NCBI GenBank assembly: GCA_965263285.1
Contig: CBDHHD010000016.1
Coordinates: forward strand, 558,001 to 622,000
DNA: 64,000 nucleotides
DNA from: JASGCP01 sp965263285
GTDB taxonomy: Bacteria; Bacteroidota; Bacteroidia; Chitinophagales; Chitinophagaceae
Direction of reading: 5' to 3'
The notes under the pieces are model-generated. The model ran no database searches. It had not been told where the DNA came from and saw only the letters and a list, made by a program, of their open reading frames with translations. Of this stretch, positions 44,102-54,106 are shown one piece after another; the first letter of the stretch is position 1; each line of letters begins with the position of its first letter. Made by a program: the position numbers and the translations under genes.

Positions 44102-45145
44102 TTAAGGTGCTACATAGATATGCTTGTCTTTTCTAGAAGTGATATACCCAATAGGGCTACTATACAAGCCATTTGATGCTAATAATGATTGCACTTCTTG
44201 ACTCCCTTTTTCGCTAACGGCTATAAGCAAACCACCATTTGTTTGCGGATCGGGTAAAACAGAAAATGCTTGTAATATATCAAGAGCAGGATCTAAAAGC
44301 ACAGCAGATTGGTATCTATTCCAATTTCTAAAAGTAGCATCAGGCTTAATATGTTGTTGTATAAAGGGTAAAATAGCCGATAAAATAGGTAATTGTTTAT
44401 AATGTATAGATGCGCTACAATTACTTGCTTCGCACATTTCAAATAAATGACCAATGAATCCAAATCCTGTTACATCTGTCATGGCATGCACCTCAGACAT
44501 TTTACCTAATAAAGTACCTACTGTATTTACAGTAGTAAGTTGCTGTATCCAATTATCTGTATCACTATTTGAAAGTATCTTTTTTTTGTGGGCTGTACTT
44601 AATATGCCTACCCCTAATGGTTTTGTGATAAATAATACATCATTTACTTGAGCAGTACTATTTTGTTTTATACAAGAAATAGGCGCTATTCCATTTACCG
44701 ATAAACCAAATATGGGCTCTATATTATCAATAGAATGACCTCCTGCAATAGGCACTCGAAGCTCATTGCAAATATCTAATGCCCCGGCTATTACTTCATG
44801 AGCAATAGAAACATCAATAGCTTGAATGGGCCAACCTAAAACAGATAATGCCAATATAGGTGTTCCTCCCATTGCATAAATATCGCTTAACGCATTAGTA
44901 GCGGCTATTTTGCCAAACAAAAAAGGGTCATCTACAATAGGGGTAAAAAAGTCAATTGTAGCAATAAGTGCTTGTCCATTTCCTATATCGTATACAGCAG
45001 CATCATCATGAGTGCTATTGCCTACTAGAACCTTATGGTTAGCTACCGTTGTTTGATTTAATAGAATTTGTTGTAATGCTTGTGGAGCTATCTTACAACC
45101 ACAACCAGAGCCTCGTGCAAAACTTGTGAGTGATATAGAAGACAT
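44102..45145 (-). CDS. selD: Selenide, water dikinase
   Basis: SelD makes selenophosphate from selenide and ATP for selenouridine in tRNA or for selenocysteine. The active-site motif GSGCGCKIAP (about residues 12-21) has Cys, not selenocysteine. ATP-site residues are in THDDAAVYDIGNGQALIATI, FFTPIVDDPFLFGKIAATNA and GGHSIDNIEPIFG. The ATG at 45145 (347 residues) is preferred over a TTG two codons upstream. No selA, selB or selU is in the window, so the use of selenophosphate is not shown. It stands alone, with IS66 directly upstream. Confidence 0.95.
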   Translation of the reverse strand: MSSISLTSFARGSGCGCKIAPQALQQILLNQTTVANHKVLVGNSTHDDAAVYDIGNGQALIATIDFFTPIVDDPFLFGKIAATNALSDIYAMGGTPILALSVLGWPIQAIDVSIAHEVIAGALDICNELRVPIAGGHSIDNIEPIFGLSVNGIAPISCIKQNSTAQVNDVLFITKPLGVGILSTAHKKKILSNSDTDNWIQQLTTVNTVGTLLGKMSEVHAMTDVTGFGFIGHLFEMCEASNCSASIHYKQLPILSAILPFIQQHIKPDATFRNWNRYQSAVLLDPALDILQAFSVLPDPQTNGGLLIAVSEKGSQEVQSLLASNGLYSSPIGYITSRKDKHIYVAP

Positions 45146-45164
45146 AATCAATATAATTATTTTG

Positions 45165-46923
45165 GTAACTATTTAGGTGCTAAGTTATGAAGAGATATTA
45201 ACAAGTCCAATAATATCTTTTTGACTAAATACCTTTTTTAGTTCTCCATAACAATTAATACCATGCTTTTGCAAAGTTGACAAAAAACTTTCTATAGCTA
45301 AATAAATATCAGCCCCTAATTGACTCCTAAAAGAAGTAGATATTTTTTGCTTAACTTTAATTTTTCGCAAATCCCTCTCACTTGATTATTAGTAAAGCAC
45401 GACTTTTACTGACACAAAGAGTAAAATACTTTCTTTGTGCCTTTGCATTCTTTCTAATAAATTTCGGGATTTAGTTTTTTTAGGTCGTCCGCGACAATTC
45501 GGAGATTTTACAGCTATAGGCTCTTCTATCTCTCCTCTTTGGCATATTAAATCGTATTGCTCTTCCCATTCTTTAGCTTCAGTCTTAGATAATATACTTG
45601 TCCCTTTTTCTGTCTTTTTGTATAAGTTCATTAATAAATTTTGCATCTCTACTGCCCACAAACTATTATCTTCTTTTGCTTTTTCTAATTCTCTAAGTAT
45701 ATGTGCATTACAAATAACATGCTTACAATTTGATAAATCAAAATAACTAACCCAACAATCATGCACTAAAAAACCTGTAATTTCTTTAAGAATGGATTGA
45801 TCACTTTCTATGGCTTCCTTGCCTCGCTTTTTGTGAGCAAACATATATGTGAATTTCTCGTTACTCACCACATGAACCCAAGCATTTGTTTTATTTACTC
45901 TTATAGATGTTTCATCCGCATGTGCCACGGATGAGGTTATTGTTTTCTCTTTAATCACTTCTAAGCTTTTTTGTATATTAGTATAACACTCTTTGGTAGC
46001 TTTAATAATCGTGCTCTCATTAATATCACAAAAAAATAAATCTCCTAACAGACTTTTGATTTGCTTTAATGGCATTCTATGTTTTACACTTAATGAGGTT
46101 ATTAATGCACGAATAGACATACCATATTGTAATTGTGATTCAACACCAGTTGGATATTTGCCCCATTCTTGATTGCCACACTGACAGCTTTTACTTAGTA
46201 AAGGGCCTATTCTATACTCAAAATACTTTCACTTCCAATTTTATTTCTTTAGACACATCATATACTTGGCGCTCTTTTCCCATATTCAATAACTTCCTCT
46301 CCTAATAAACTTTTCCCACAACAAGAACAAATCTCAGGCAAAATGAACTTCTGACAATCAGGAGAAGAACTAAATTCTAAACTCTTGCCCTTATGACCAA
46401 TTTGACCGCCTTGTAGTTTCTTATCTAATTCATTGACACTATTTCATTATTTTTTTTCCCTATTTTATTTACTTAAAAATTTACATATTGCTAACAGAAA
46501 ACAACAGCACAGAATCATCGAAAATTTCAAATGATTTCTTTAAAGATTGCAAAACATTATCAGATTTTGATAAGTTATTTGCTAACTTATTTAAACAAGG
46601 ATCTTTTTATGATTTTATTAAAACTATCCATAGAGGGTGGCTTATGGCTATTTCTACTATTTGTATTTAATTTACTTTTTAATTGTTTTATCTCTTCACG
46701 AAGTTTGTTATTCTCATTTAAAACTAAATCATGTTCTTTCGTAAGAAGAATGTGTTTGTTTTCAAGTACTTTATAATTTATTTTCAAGTGTAGAAAATAA
46801 TAGCTTTAACTCACTCAGCTCCTTAACCAAAAAGTCAACATTTGTTGTGTCCAATTTGTATTTCTATAAATAAGTAATCATGCAAAAATAAATAAAATAT
46901 TAATATAGCACCTAAATAGTTAC
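45165..46923 (-). mobile_element. IS66-family element, decayed
   Basis: The ends GTAACTATTTAGGTGCTA (45165) and its complement (ending 46923) are perfect 18-bp inverted repeats, with the GTAA start typical of IS66. No octamer duplication is seen. The right end abuts a fragment of the palindromic element. Confidence 0.85.
45185..46787 (-). pseudogene. IS66-family transposase, frameshifted
   Basis: The N-terminal coiled-coil part with NTNSRNSHKPPSMDSFNK lies at 46787-46587, the zinc-ribbon region SCQCGNQEWGKYPTGVESQL near 46190-46130, the catalytic core at 46120-45389 (SVAHADETSIRVNKTNAWVH, then FLVHDCWVSYFDLSNCKHVI) and the C-terminal SFLSTLQKHGINCYGELKKV at 45370-45185. Frame breaks near 46200-46490 and 45390 inactivate it. 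No accessory IS66 orfs remain. Confidence 0.82.
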
Positions 46924-46986
46924 TTTCCATGTTTATATTTATTTAATAGTCAATGCTTCGATCACCTCAAAAAAAGATGTAGCCCA
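46924..46986 (+). repeat. Partial right end of the palindromic element
   Basis: TTTCCATGTTTATATTTATT to CACCTCAAAAAAAGATGTAG matches the final 60 bp of the inner repeat. It is cut on the left by IS66. Confidence 0.6.
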
Positions 46987-47079
46987 AATGGAGACTAACT
47001 CATTTTCTCGGGCGTCAATATTTTTTTTGTTTTTTATAAAATTAAAATTATATATTTACAAGTTAAATCAATTAAAGTC

Positions 47080-47426
47080 ATGTTCTTTCGTAAAAAATTT
47101 ATGCTTGCTTTAGATTTAAAGAACGATCCACAGCTTATTAAAGAGTATGAAGACTATCATAAAGCTGTATGGGAGGAGATTATCATAAACAGAGTATAAA
47201 ACAATCAGGTATTGTGTCGATGGAAATTTATCGAGTAGAGAATAGACTATGTATGCTAGTGGAAACAGTAGATAATTTTTCTTTTGAAGAAAAAAATAAG
47301 CAAGATTCTACAAATAGGAAAGTGCAAGAGTGGGAAACATTAATGTGGAAATATCAACAAGCTATTCCAGGGCCTACATTTAATGAGAAATGGCGTTTGA
47401 TGAATCAAATATTTTCTTTTTCATAA
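47080..47426 (+). pseudogene. L-rhamnose/L-fucose mutarotase family gene, frameshifted
   Basis: Frame one from ATG at 47080 reads MLALDLKNDPQLIKEYEDYH then KAVWEEII and soon stops. Frame two continues SIKQSGIVSMEIYRVENRLC, then VQEWETLMWKYQQAIPGP and GPTFNEKWRLMNQIFSF. Together they are a full-length mutarotase of the RhaM/FucU-like alpha-beta barrel family (about 110 residues). The shift is at about 47190-47205. It heads a sugar cluster with a lactonase and a dehydrogenase, where it would interconvert sugar anomers. Confidence 0.8.
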
Positions 47427-47460
47427 AACATAGTGCAAATTATATTCGAAATCTATTAAT

Positions 47461-48297
47461 ATGATTACAATTGACACTCATCAACATTATTGGAAATATA
47501 ACGAAAAAGATTTCAGTTGGGTAACAGATAATATGGCTATTTTAAGAAAAGATTATTTACCTGCCCATTTTCAATCTATATTAAAAGAAAATAAAGTAGA
47601 TGGAACTATTGCAGTACAAGCAGCGCAATCAGAAGAGGAAACAGAATTTTTATTGTCTTTAGCACAACAGCACCCATTTATTAAAGGAGTAGTAGGTTGG
47701 GTTGATTTAAAAAGTCCAGCTTGTATAGAAAGGTTGAAATACTTTTCCTCTTTCTCTTTAGTAAAAGGGTTCCGACATATTTTACAGTCTGCCCCCCCCT
47801 CTTTTATGTTGGAGACTTCTTTCTTGAAAGGCATTGAGCAACTATTACATTTTTCGTTTACTTATGATATTCTTATTTATCCACAGCATCTCCCTGCCAC
47901 TATTGAATTTGTAAAGGAGTTCCCTACACAAAAATTTATGATTGACCATGTTGCAAAACCTTATATCAAAGAAAAAAAGATAGAAGAATGGGCAGAAGGA
48001 ATGCAGGCGCTAAGTCAATATCCTAATGTGTATTGCAAGTTGTCGGGAATGTCAACCGAAGCAGACCATATTCATTGGAAAGAAACCGATTTAATGGTTT
48101 ATATGGAGGTAATTGTAAAAGCATTTGGAATAAATCGCATTTGTTACGGATCTGATTGGCCCGTTTGTTTAGTGTCAACTTCTTATACCAGATGGATTAA
48201 TTTTATACGATCTTATTTCTCCTCATTTTCAAAAGAAAATCAAGAAAAAGTAATGGGGAAAAACGCTGTTTCTTTTTATTCATTAACAAATATATAA
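47461..48297 (+). CDS. Amidohydrolase, L-fuconolactonase-like
   Basis: A 278-residue TIM-barrel amidohydrolase (COG3618 type). The metal-site motif IDTHQHYW is at residues 4-11, KGVVGWVDL at about 80-88, the ligand-bearing MIDHVAKPYIK (about 160-170) and the final CYGSDWPVCLV (about 232-242). Members open the lactone formed by L-fucose dehydrogenase. Between a mutarotase remnant and a short-chain dehydrogenase, this reading is the natural one, though other aldonolactones are possible. The key residues are intact. Confidence 0.85.
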   Translation: MITIDTHQHYWKYNEKDFSWVTDNMAILRKDYLPAHFQSILKENKVDGTIAVQAAQSEEETEFLLSLAQQHPFIKGVVGWVDLKSPACIERLKYFSSFSLVKGFRHILQSAPPSFMLETSFLKGIEQLLHFSFTYDILIYPQHLPATIEFVKEFPTQKFMIDHVAKPYIKEKKIEEWAEGMQALSQYPNVYCKLSGMSTEADHIHWKETDLMVYMEVIVKAFGINRICYGSDWPVCLVSTSYTRWINFIRSYFSSFSKENQEKVMGKNAVSFYSLTNI

Positions 48298-48308
48298 AAT
48301 AAATTAAT

Positions 48309-49106
48309 ATGGACTTATGCATGAAGGATAAAGTAATTTTGGTATCAGGTGGTGCTAAAGGCATTGGTGAAGGTATTGTATTGCAATTAGCAAAAGAGGG
48401 AGCTATTCCTATCATATTGGGTAGAAATTCAAAAGACAATCAAATTGTTATAGATAAAGTAAATCTATTGGGAGGCAAGGCTCATGAAATTGCTGCTGAG
48501 CTTACACAGCCTATACAATGCGAGATGGCTGTAAAAGAAGCCGCTAAATATTATAATCGTATTGATGGACTTGTAAATAACGCCGGTGTAAATGATGGAG
48601 TAGGTTTAGAAATGGGTAATTACGAGGACTTTATGGCTTCTTTGCATAAAAATGTAATACACTATTATTTACTTGCGCATTATGCTTTGCCTTATTTAAG
48701 AAAGTCTTCTTATGCATCTATTGTAAATATTGGTTCTAAAGTAGCCGAAACGGGTCAAGGTAACACTTCTGGATATGCCGCTTCAAATGGCGCTAGAAAT
48801 GGACTTACAAGAGAATGGGCAGTAGAATTGGCTAAATTCAATATTAGGGTGAATGCTATTATTGTGGCAGAATGTTGGACCCCTTTATATTCAAAATGGA
48901 TTAATAGTTTCCCTAATGCTAATGAGCGATTAAAAGAGATTACTTCTGTTATTCCACTTAACAATCGAATGACTACATCAGAAGAGATTGCTGCTACTGC
49001 CGTGTTTCTTTTATCAGAGAAGTCGAGTCATACCACAGGAGAATTTATTCATGTAGATGGAGGATATGTTCATCTTGATCGTGCTATGACCAGCAATAAA
49101 GTATAG
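48309..49106 (+). CDS. Short-chain dehydrogenase, L-fucose dehydrogenase-like, catalytic Lys replaced
   Basis: A 265-residue SDR. The cofactor loop reads SGGAKGIGEG (about residues 13-22), NNAG is present at about 94-97, and the catalytic Ser lies in IVNIGSKVAE. The Tyr-x3-Lys motif, however, reads YAASN: Tyr156 is kept but the codon at 48786-48788 is AAT (Asn160). The Lys lowers the Tyr pKa and is needed in almost all SDRs, so activity is doubtful. The family reading rests on the neighbouring lactonase and mutarotase and on REWAVELAKFNIRVNAI. A second in-frame ATG at 48321 may be the true start. Confidence 0.85.
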   Translation: MDLCMKDKVILVSGGAKGIGEGIVLQLAKEGAIPIILGRNSKDNQIVIDKVNLLGGKAHEIAAELTQPIQCEMAVKEAAKYYNRIDGLVNNAGVNDGVGLEMGNYEDFMASLHKNVIHYYLLAHYALPYLRKSSYASIVNIGSKVAETGQGNTSGYAASNGARNGLTREWAVELAKFNIRVNAIIVAECWTPLYSKWINSFPNANERLKEITSVIPLNNRMTTSEEIAATAVFLLSEKSSHTTGEFIHVDGGYVHLDRAMTSNKV

Positions 49107-49112
49107 TAATAG

Positions 49113-50042
49113 ATGTCTCTATTGTCTTATAGTAATAAGGTAAAAAAAATAGCTTTTCAATTAAATTTTGATGATTGTGGCATTGCACCTGCTACATACT
49201 TGGATAATGATGCGAGAAGACTAGAGCAATGGTTAGCACAAGGAATGCATGGAAATATGCACTACATGGAAAATCACTTTGAATTAAGAGTAGATCCTAG
49301 AAAATTAGTCCCTAATGCTCAATCTGTTATTACGCTACTAAAAAATTATTATCCCCATCAACATCAAAATAAAAATATTCCTAAAATATCTAAGTATGCA
49401 TACGGTAAAGATTATCATCTTGTTATTCGAAAACAATTACATTTATTTTTACAAGAATTAAAAAATCATATAGGACATATTGAAGGGAGGGGATTTGTTG
49501 ACTCAGCACCTGTTCTAGAAAGATCTTGGGCTGTAAAAAGTGGATTGGGATGGATTGGAAAAAATGGAAACTTTATTCATCCTAAGAAAGGCTCTTTTTT
49601 ATTTATAGCTTCTCTAATTACAGATGTCCCATTATTATACGATCAACCTTTTGCTAAAAACCATTGTGGTAATTGTACTCGTTGCATAGATGCTTGCCCT
49701 ACACAAGCTATTTTACCTAATAATGTGGTGCAAGCAAATAAATGTATCTCGTATTTTACAATCGAATTAAAAAAAGAATATGATATTCCGACACAAGTAA
49801 AAGGAAAATTTGATAATTGGATATTTGGTTGTGATATTTGTCAGGATGTATGTCCGTGGAATAGATTTGCTACTCCAACACATGAAATAGAATTTTCACC
49901 TTCGCCTTTTATTTTAAATTTATCTATTAATGCTTGGGAAAAAATGACTGCTCATGAGTTTAAAGACATTTTTAAGGAATCGCCACTTATAAGAGCTAAA
50001 TTTGAAGGCATAAAAAGAAATATTCAATTTATTCAACCATAA
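49113..50042 (+). CDS. queG: Epoxyqueuosine reductase
   Basis: QueG reduces epoxyqueuosine to queuosine in tRNA, using cobalamin and two [4Fe-4S] clusters. The 309-residue protein shows the cluster Cys residues in HCGNCTRCIDACPTQAI (about 186-202) and FGCDICQDVCPWNRFATP (about 242-259). The N-terminal domain contains the family blocks YAYGKDYH and DSAPVLERSWAVKSGLGWIG. The C-terminal HEAT repeat of longer forms is absent, as in many members. It starts six bases after the SDR gene, although it is functionally unrelated to it. queD at 37736 supports a queuosine pathway. Confidence 0.95.
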   Translation: MSLLSYSNKVKKIAFQLNFDDCGIAPATYLDNDARRLEQWLAQGMHGNMHYMENHFELRVDPRKLVPNAQSVITLLKNYYPHQHQNKNIPKISKYAYGKDYHLVIRKQLHLFLQELKNHIGHIEGRGFVDSAPVLERSWAVKSGLGWIGKNGNFIHPKKGSFLFIASLITDVPLLYDQPFAKNHCGNCTRCIDACPTQAILPNNVVQANKCISYFTIELKKEYDIPTQVKGKFDNWIFGCDICQDVCPWNRFATPTHEIEFSPSPFILNLSINAWEKMTAHEFKDIFKESPLIRAKFEGIKRNIQFIQP

Positions 50043-50251
50043 CCCAATTTAACAAATAATATTTTGCAAGTAATAGATAGCAAAATACTTACACAATAAT
50101 TGTTATTTATTACTTCCAAGTTTATATCTATTTTGAAACAGACCATACATTTTTGATCACCAAATATTTATCAACTAAATAGTTACAAAACAACAAACGA
50201 GCTGTTTTAGAAATGTTGATTGTTTTTATTACCATCTTAGAATTATTCTTG
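50043..50251. other. Intergenic region with a degenerate repeat end
   Basis: ACTAAATAGTTAC at 50174-50186 resembles the GTAACTATTTAG ends of IS66-type repeats. No ORF of note. The thiG promoter box lies at the right edge. Confidence 0.35.
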
Positions 50252-50259
50252 TATTTTTG
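50252..50259 (+). promoter_or_regulatory. Putative -7 box of thiG
   Basis: TATTTTTG four bases before the ATG at 50264. It supports that start over the hydrophobic upstream extension of the frame. Confidence 0.45.
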
Positions 50260-50263
50260 CTAT

Positions 50264-51055
50264 ATGATTGATACTTCATTAAAGATAGGGGACAGAACAT
50301 TTTATTCTAGACTATTTTTAGGTACCGGTAAATTTTCATCAGCCATAGTGATGAAAGAAGCCATTATATCATCTCAAACAGAAATGGTAACAATGGCTAT
50401 GCGAAGAATAAATCCGGCAAATTATAAAGAAGATTCTATTCTTTCTAGTATAGATACTACTTCTATTCAACTGTTACCTAATACCTCTGGGGTAAGAAAT
50501 GCGAAAGAAGCTGTATTTTCAGCTGAACTAGCAAGAGAAGCATTACAAACAAATTGGATTAAATTAGAAATTCACCCTGATCCAAAATACTTAATGCCCG
50601 ATCCAATAGAGACATTAGAAGCGGCTAAACAATTAGTGCAGCGTGGTTTTATTGTTCTTCCTTATTGTCATGCTGATCCTGTGTTATGCAAACGCTTAGA
50701 AGAAGTAGGAACGAGTGCTGTAATGCCCTTAGGTTCTCCCATTGGCTCTAATCAAGGTTTATTAATGAGATCCATGATAGAAATTATTATTGCGCAAAGC
50801 AATATCCCTGTTATTGTTGATGCAGGAATAGGTGCACCATCGCATGCTGCTTTGGCAATGGAGTTAGGTGCAGATGCCGTACTCGTAAACACGGCTATTG
50901 CAATAGCTGAAAATCCTACACAAATGGCTAAAGCATTTAGCATGGCAATTGAAGCTGGGAGAATAGCATTTATATCTAAGCTACCTAAGATAGATAATAT
51001 AGCCAACGCCTCTAGCCCATTTACAAAGTTTTTAGAGAATGAAATAGATGAATAA
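50264..51055 (+). CDS. thiG: Thiazole synthase
   Basis: ThiG builds the thiazole ring of thiamine from deoxyxylulose phosphate, dehydroglycine and ThiS thiocarboxylate. The 263-residue TIM barrel shows SRLFLGTGKFSS (about 14-25), the catalytic Lys in TNWIKLEIHPDPKYLMPD (about 101-118) and the phosphate-binding VIVDAGIGAPSHAALAMELG (about 184-203). thiS, thiF, thiH and other thi genes are absent from the neighbourhood, and an IS1634-type element begins 60 bases after the stop. The rest of the operon may have been displaced or lost. The protein itself is intact. Confidence 0.94.
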   Translation: MIDTSLKIGDRTFYSRLFLGTGKFSSAIVMKEAIISSQTEMVTMAMRRINPANYKEDSILSSIDTTSIQLLPNTSGVRNAKEAVFSAELAREALQTNWIKLEIHPDPKYLMPDPIETLEAAKQLVQRGFIVLPYCHADPVLCKRLEEVGTSAVMPLGSPIGSNQGLLMRSMIEIIIAQSNIPVIVDAGIGAPSHAALAMELGADAVLVNTAIAIAENPTQMAKAFSMAIEAGRIAFISKLPKIDNIANASSPFTKFLENEIDE

Positions 51056-51118
51056 TATTTTCCAATAAATCTATTGAACTACCTAAGTAGTTACAAATTA
51101 TTAAGCCTGTTATTATAA

Positions 51119-53002
51119 CGGATGTTCCTTTGTTGAAATATGTAAAAAAATACACAATTGCTTTATTATCAAATATTTGTGTTATATATCGTTTAAAAAG
51201 TGCGTTAAATGTACCTCGACTTTAACTATAATTTAACTTTTTAAATAAATAAATTATATTTGATTTTTTAGTGTGGATATTTTTATGTATATACAAGAAT
51301 CTAGGCGCAAAAAGGGTAATAAAATTTATAAGACTATCTATTTAACAGAATCATATAGAGAAGGCAATAAGGTTCGCAAAAAATATGTAACTAATTTAAC
51401 ACATTGCCCTGATCCTATTGTTGTTTTGTTGTTCTTATAAAAGATTATTTAAAAAAGAATAAAGACACCGAGCAACATGTGGATCATATTTTTAATAGTA
51501 TTGTTGAGAATAGTGGGCAAATTATTCAGGGGAAATCTGTAGGAAGTAGTTTTTATGTTTTAGAAATTGCTAAAAGGATGGGTATTGAAGCGTCTTTAGG
51601 GAAAGATATCCGCCAATCTACATTAGCCTTGTTTCAAATAATTGGCAGAGTGCTTAATCAAAGATCAAGATTATATTTGGCTAAAGAATGGGTAAAAATA
51701 AATGATGCAAACAGTCTCCTTTCTCTTGATAAATTTAATGAGGATGATTTATATGAAAATTTAGATTGGTTAAGCAAAAATCAAGAAAAGATAGAGCAAA
51801 GACTATTTAATATCCGACATAAAGGCAAGGATATACCTATTTTGTATTTGTACGATGTTACTTCTGTGTATTTTGAAGGAGAGAAAAACGAGTTGGCTAC
51901 CTTTGGCTATAATAGAGACAAAAAAAGAGGGAAGATGCAAATCGTTGTTGGATTACTTTGTGACGATGCAGGCTATCCTGTTAGTGTTCAAGTGTTTAAA
52001 GGTAACACGAATGATACCAAAACAGTATCTGACCAATTTAATAAATTGAAGGATAATTTTGGTGTTAAGAATGTGGTAATGGTGGGAGATAAAGGGATGC
52101 TTAAGAAAAATGGGATTGAAGAGATAAAAGATTTAAATTGACATTATATAACCTCTATTACGAGTCCCGAAATAGAGACATTATTAAAAGACAACATAAT
52201 ACAAATAGGTTTATTTGATGAGGACTTAACTGAAGTCATCTATAAAGAAGAGAGATTATTATTAAGAAGAAATCCTTATCGTGCTGCAGAGGTGCAAGCT
52301 AATAGGAATAGTATGATAAACAAAATACGAGAACTCGTTGAAAAAGCAAACAAACATTTATTAGAACATCCCTATGCAAAGACAGGGACTATGACAAAGA
52401 AAATTCAAGATAAAATAAGTAAATATAAGGCTACAGAATATATAGAAATAAAACAGCAGGATCGTGTTTTTAGTATCATGATAAATCAAGAGCAATGGGC
52501 AGAAAAAAGCAAATTAGATGGTTGTTATGTTATTAAAACGAATGTAAATGAAAGAGATGGGGATAAGGAATATATACATCAAAAGTACAAAGATGTAGCC
52601 TTGGTAGAGCAAGCATTTAGAACTTTTAAACAAAGTTTTGAAGAAATTCAGCCGGTGTATATTAGAAAAGAAAGTAGCACAAGGGGGCATGTGTTTGTAT
52701 GCATGTTAGGTTATATAATAATGATATATATGGGACGAATACAAAACACTTGGGCTAACACAAGCTAGTATATTAGAAAGTCTCAATGCTATTCAATATC
52801 AAATTTATAAAAACAAAGATCTTCAAATAAAGAAAGTACCTGATCTTTTTAATGAAGATCAAACCAATATTTTACATAAGTTAAAAATAAAATTACATAC
52901 CATGGTTTTGTAGATATTAAAAAAATAATGCTATTTTTCTGTAAAGTCAATGCTACAAAGGCATTTCACAGATTTTATCGTTAAATTTCATAGGAAGATC
53001 CG
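51119..53002 (+). mobile_element. IS1634-type element, copy 2
   Basis: The ends CGGATGTTCC (51119) and GGAAGATCCG (53002) match copy 1. The left flank is again TTATAA. It lacks the internal duplication and the palindromic insertion of copy 1 and thus shows the ancestral order. Confidence 0.82.
51285..52768 (+). pseudogene. IS1634/IS4-type transposase, copy 2, broken
   Basis: The start MYIQESRRKKGNKIYKTIYL is followed by a frameshift near 51423. The core is open from 51479 (QIIGRVLNQRSRLYLAKEW, then LYLYDVTSVYFEGEKNELAT with the first catalytic Asp and GYNRDKKRGKMQIVVGLL). A TGA replaces Trp after EEIKDLN at 52139-52141, and the C-terminal part continues to TWANTS. Only two or three changes separate it from an intact gene. 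Confidence 0.82.
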
Positions 53003-53012
53003 TTAGAAAGTC

Positions 53013-53878
53013 GGCTAAATCTTTTTTTGAGGTGCTGGGGGAGGGTATTTGTGTTTTTTATAATTACTCAGGTATAGGTTAATAATTTATTTTTTATATC
53101 CTTTTCTTTCTTTTGTCTTGATACAAAAGAAAGAAACAAAGAAAAAATCAAGCCTGCAGATAAAGAGCTACAAAACTACGGCTCGCTACGCTAGCGAGAA
53201 TGAATGGGAGGCGGTTAGGTATAAATCGTTATGATGAGCTTATCCATAGTTATCTTTTATGTAAATACTTTTGCTCATCATAACGATTCATATATAAAAA
53301 CTTCCGCCTCCACATTCTCGCTGGTCGCTTCGCTCACCTCGTTTTGTAACGCTCTTTATCTAAGGGCTGTCATCATCAGATATTTCCTATTATTTCGGCA
53401 TAACTAAATTTAGTGTGAGGAAAAATTTAGGTTACTAAAAGGCTACATCTTTTTTTGAGGTGCTAGGGGATATTTATGTTTTTGTAATTGCTCATATATA
53501 GGTTCATCATTTATTTTTTATATCTTTTTCTTTCTTTTGTCTTGATACAAAAGAAAGAAACAAAGAAAAAATCAAGCCTGCAGATAAAGAGCTACAAAAC
53601 TACGGCTCGCTACGCTAGCGAGAATGAATGGGAGGCGGTTAGGTATAAATCGTTATGATGAGCTTATCCATAGTTATCTTTTATGTAAATACTTTTGCTC
53701 ATCATAACGATTCATATATAAAAACTTCCGCCTCCACATTCTCGCTGGTCGCTTCGCTCACCTCGTTTTGTAACGCTCTTTATCTAAGGGCTGTCATCAT
53801 CAGATATTTCCTATTATTTCTATGTTTATATTTTATTTAATAATCCATGCTTCCAGCACCTCAAAAAAAGATGTAGCC
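53013..53878 (+). mobile_element. Tandem pair of palindromic elements (copies e and f)
   Basis: An inner-type copy (53013-53396, right end missing) is joined at 53397 to an ISL3-type terminal repeat and a second copy ending at 53878. The whole block is flanked by AGAAAGTC (53005-53012 and 53879-53886). Both cores share private changes (TAAGGGCTGTCATCATCAG, loss of bases in the loop), so the pair arose by tandem duplication. Confidence 0.85.
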
Positions 53879-54106
53879 AGAAAGTCTCAATACTATTCAA
53901 TATCAAATTTATAAAAACAAAGATCTTCAAATAAAGAAAGTACCTGATCTTTTTAATGAAGATCAAACCAATATTTTACATAAGTTAAAAATAAAATTAC
54001 ATACCATGGTTTTGTAGATATTAAAAAAATAATGCTATTTTTCTGTAAAGTCAATGCTACAAAGGCATTTCGCAGATTTTATTATTAAATTTTGCAGGAA
54101 GATCCG
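53879..54106 (+). pseudogene. 3' fragment of an IS1634-type element (copy 3)
   Basis: It repeats 52770-53002: AGAAAGTCTCAATACTATTC through to GCAGGAAGATCCG. It contains no transposase core. Right of it the IS481 copy B sequence begins with TTATAATACAATAC, the uninterrupted target of copy 1. Confidence 0.75.

Noticed and set aside
50213..50263. N-terminal hydrophobic extension of ThiG as a membrane anchor
   Set aside because: ThiG is cytosolic, and a TATTTTTG promoter box lies inside this stretch, right before the ATG at 50264.
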